Assembly (NCBI GenBank): GCA_009703445.1
Contig: WLGA01000046.1
Span: 1 to 8,445, forward strand
Direction of reading: 5' to 3'
DNA: 8,445 nucleotides
From: Actinomycetota bacterium
Lineage (GTDB): Bacteria > Actinomycetota > Actinomycetes > Actinomycetales > Microbacteriaceae
Program-made: the position numbers and the translations under genes
Shown: one piece after another, positions 6,477 to 8,445 of the stretch
Numbering within the stretch: position 1 is the first letter of the stretch
How the letters are laid out: every line of letters begins with the position of its first letter
Notes under the pieces: model-generated
The model's database searches: none
Told to the model about the DNA's origin: nothing
Seen by the model: the letters and a program-made list of their open reading frames with translations, nothing else

Positions 6477-8345
6477 CTAGTACTTCCACTCCCAGAAGTT
6501 CCAAACCAAGGTTGGAGACAACGGTGCTGGCTTGACGTTCTTCAACGCCGAGTTCACAGCAGTCGCTGCTGGGTGCTGGAAGATCGGCAGGGTAACTGCA
6601 TCAGAGATGAGTAGCTTCTCTGCTGCCAGGTACTTTGCGGTGATCTGTGCAGGTGACAACTTCTGCTCTAGTGACTTCAAAGTTGAGTCCATTAGAGGGT
6701 TGTTGTAGCCGATGAAGTTGTTTCCACCGTCTGACTGGAAGTTGGCGTTTGAGCCGGTCTGGCTAGTTGAGGTTGGGCACCATGCGAAGAATGCTGCATC
6801 GTACTTGTTGTCATCTAGGAAGCCACCCCAACCTGCGGTGCCGGTGTTCTCAACATCGAAGCCAGCCTTTGCAAGCTCAGCCTTGATTAGAGCAGCCTCA
6901 GCAGCACGACGGCTGTTGCTTGGCTGACCCCAAAGAAGCTTGACCGCAACCGACTTGCTGTCTGCAGCAGCGGTTGGGTAGTGCTTCTTCACTAGAGCTA
7001 GAGCAGCAGCGGTGCGAGTTGCCTGGGTGCCAGCGGTGAACTTGCTAACGCCTGAACCCTTGACGATGTCGTTGTAACCCGTCTGACCTGGAAGGGTGAA
7101 TGACGAGTTGACAACTACAGCCTTTGCGTTGATCGGCTTGACTAGCTTCTCAACGATTTCTTCACGTGGGAAGGCCAATAGGAATGCGGTACGCAAGTCG
7201 CGAGCCTTGGCGTTCTTTGCAGCGTTGTTGCTAGCTGCAAATGGGCCGGTGTAGTCGGTGTCGTTGATTGAACCCTGACGAACATCGACGTGCTCGAAGC
7301 AGCTGCTGGTTCCACCGATTACGGTGACTCCAGGAATCGCCTTTAGCTGTGCTACTGCGTCAGCGGTTGGCTGCCCCTGGTAGATGTCGATTTCCTTGTT
7401 TGCAAGCGCCTGAGAAGCAGCGGTTCCATCAGCAATCATCTTTAGGATGACGGTCTTGATGCCGTTGGTCTTTGGGCCCGAGTTGTACTTAGGGTTTAGT
7501 CCAAGAGTTACTGACTGGTCTGCAACCGCGCCAGTGATCTTGTATGCACCGTTGCCAACTAGAAGAAGTGGGTTGGTTGAAGAGCTAACAGCCTTGATGT
7601 TGTAGCTCTCGCTCCAAACCTTTGCCATCTTCGATAGCAGAGCGTTGTTGTATGACTTGAACGCAGCTAGGAATGCAGCCTTAGCAGCGGTGTTCTCTGC
7701 AGCTGAACCAAGCTTGGTCTTGCCATTAGCTAGCTGAACAAGTGCGTGAACTGGGCTAACGCCAGGACCGGTGATCTCCCAGTCAGGCTGGAATGAGTCG
7801 TAACGCACGGTTACTGACATCTTGTCTGCAGACAGGGTTGGTAGACCAACCACGTGGCTGTCGTAGACGCCGCCGTAACCAAGTGAGTTGAACGCAGGAG
7901 TCTTCTCGGTGTCCTTAGGGTCGCCAAGACCGGCCTTCTTTGAGTAAGCACCGCTCGATAGCACGTGGCTTAGAAGAAGGTCAACACCGTCGATGGCGGT
8001 GCCGTCTGACCAAAGCTTGCCCTTGTTGACGGTGTACTCAACGCGGAAGTCCTTTGGAGTGTTCTTGATGATCTTGTATGAACCAAAGGTGGTGTTCTTC
8101 ACCAAGTTGGCAGATGAGTTGTAGTAGTTGAAGCCAGCACCGGTCATGTATGCAACGTCAGCGTTGATAGTCAGGTTGGTGTCTGGGGTCGACGGGTTCA
8201 ATGAAGTCAGAGCGTTGCTTTCAACGATGACTACGGTGCTGCGAGTTGCTGCTCCAGCAGGCGCTGCTACTGCTGAGATTCCAGCAATCGCAAGGGCACC
8301 AACCGCAGTGGCAGCAATGGCACGAACGAATCGTGTTGCTTTCAT
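6477..8345 (-). CDS. Extracellular solute-binding protein, family 5 (OppA/DppA type)
   Basis: This is the substrate-capturing subunit of the importer, exported and acting outside the membrane. The protein is 622 residues long. The signal peptide is clear: MKATRFVR, a hydrophobic Ala-rich core (9-28) and an AxA-type site near PAGAA (29-33). The mature part starts with the family-typical V-x-E-S-N-A-L-T-S-L-N-P (39-51). It has KLWSDGTAIDGVDLLLS (110-126), which matches the conserved W-S-D-G-x-P-x-T-A-x-D-V motif of the family, and ends NFWEWKY. Only two Cys are present, Cys349 and Cys523, both in the mature chain. There is no lipobox (no L-x-x-C after the core), although Gram-positive binding proteins are usually lipoproteins, and no C-terminal membrane helix, so how it stays at the cell surface is unclear. 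The start at ATG 8345 rests on AAGGAG 7 nt upstream and on the signal peptide starting there; the frame stays open to 8435, but that extension is implausible. The substrate is unknown: peptides are most likely, while nickel or glutathione are known for relatives. Confidence 0.94.
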   Translation of the reverse strand: MKATRFVRAIAATAVGALAIAGISAVAAPAGAATRSTVVIVESNALTSLNPSTPDTNLTINADVAYMTGAGFNYYNSSANLVKNTTFGSYKIIKNTPKDFRVEYTVNKGKLWSDGTAIDGVDLLLSHVLSSGAYSKKAGLGDPKDTEKTPAFNSLGYGGVYDSHVVGLPTLSADKMSVTVRYDSFQPDWEITGPGVSPVHALVQLANGKTKLGSAAENTAAKAAFLAAFKSYNNALLSKMAKVWSESYNIKAVSSSTNPLLLVGNGAYKITGAVADQSVTLGLNPKYNSGPKTNGIKTVILKMIADGTAASQALANKEIDIYQGQPTADAVAQLKAIPGVTVIGGTSSCFEHVDVRQGSINDTDYTGPFAASNNAAKNAKARDLRTAFLLAFPREEIVEKLVKPINAKAVVVNSSFTLPGQTGYNDIVKGSGVSKFTAGTQATRTAAALALVKKHYPTAAADSKSVAVKLLWGQPSNSRRAAEAALIKAELAKAGFDVENTGTAGWGGFLDDNKYDAAFFAWCPTSTSQTGSNANFQSDGGNNFIGYNNPLMDSTLKSLEQKLSPAQITAKYLAAEKLLISDAVTLPIFQHPAATAVNSALKNVKPAPLSPTLVWNFWEWKY

Positions 8346-8352
8346 ACAGTTT

Positions 8353-8358
8353 CTCCTT
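8353..8358 (-). promoter_or_regulatory. Ribosome binding site fixing the binding-protein start
   Basis: The minus strand reads AAGGAG, then 7 nt (AAACTGT), then ATG at 8345. This is the best Shine-Dalgarno match in the window. It rules out the 30-residue upstream extension of the frame, which would place charged residues before the signal peptide. The rest of the leader to the window edge (8359-8445) holds only a possible -10 hexamer TAGAGT on the minus strand at 8434-8439, whose -35 would fall outside the window, so I do not call a promoter. Confidence 0.8.
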
Positions 8359-8445
8359 TTCGGGTGGGCACCAATGGCGGCCTCAGTCACATCTATGACT
8401 AGAAACGCGTGCATCGTTGCCCGTGATGGAAACACTCTACGCGGG

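Noticed and set aside
8346..8435. Thirty-residue N-terminal extension of the binding protein
   Set aside because: The ATG at 8345 has an ideal AAGGAG site and begins a textbook signal peptide; the extension has no ribosome site support and would bury the signal.

Overview
The window looks like a moderate-GC actinobacterium. The evidence is GC content near 50-55% by eye, an ABC importer with two fused ATPase domains, a two-helix plus PH-domain membrane protein of actinobacterial type, and an Ala-rich Sec signal peptide. A small-genome Microbacteriaceae lineage (for example the freshwater Aquiluna/Rhodoluna group) would fit, but this is inferred from gene style and composition only.

Layout in the main direction of transcription (minus strand, right to left). 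8345-6477 encodes a family 5 (OppA/DppA-type) extracellular substrate-binding protein. It is followed by a perfect 10-bp stem-loop terminator with flanking A and T runs at 6412-6445. After a leader of about 100 nt come two inner-membrane permeases, an OppB/DppB type (6313-4775, TTG start) and an OppC/DppC type (4772-3699), separated by 2 bp. A two-domain OppD-OppF type ATPase follows at 3088-1442. Together these form one complete peptide- or nickel-type ABC importer: binding protein, permease heterodimer and both ATPase domains. The true substrate cannot be read from the sequence. Further downstream on the same strand is typA/bipA (1312 to beyond position 1), a ribosome-associated translational GTPase whose C-terminal part lies outside the window.

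The exception is a plus-strand gene at 3115-3702 for a PH-domain membrane protein. It sits inside the importer operon, between the second permease and the ATPase gene. Its stop codon overlaps the permease stop tail-to-tail, and its start lies 26 bp from the divergent ATPase start. A transcript joining the permeases to the ATPase must therefore be antisense to the whole PH gene. This is the arrangement called a noncontiguous operon.

Other points of interest are a block of about 160 residues with six extra hydrophobic segments in the OppB-type permease, the lack of a lipobox in the binding protein, and a terminator placed so that it could make the binding protein more abundant than the rest of the importer. 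I found no mobile elements, CRISPR arrays, tRNA/rRNA genes or recognisable riboswitches. There is no gene-free stretch above 300 bases.
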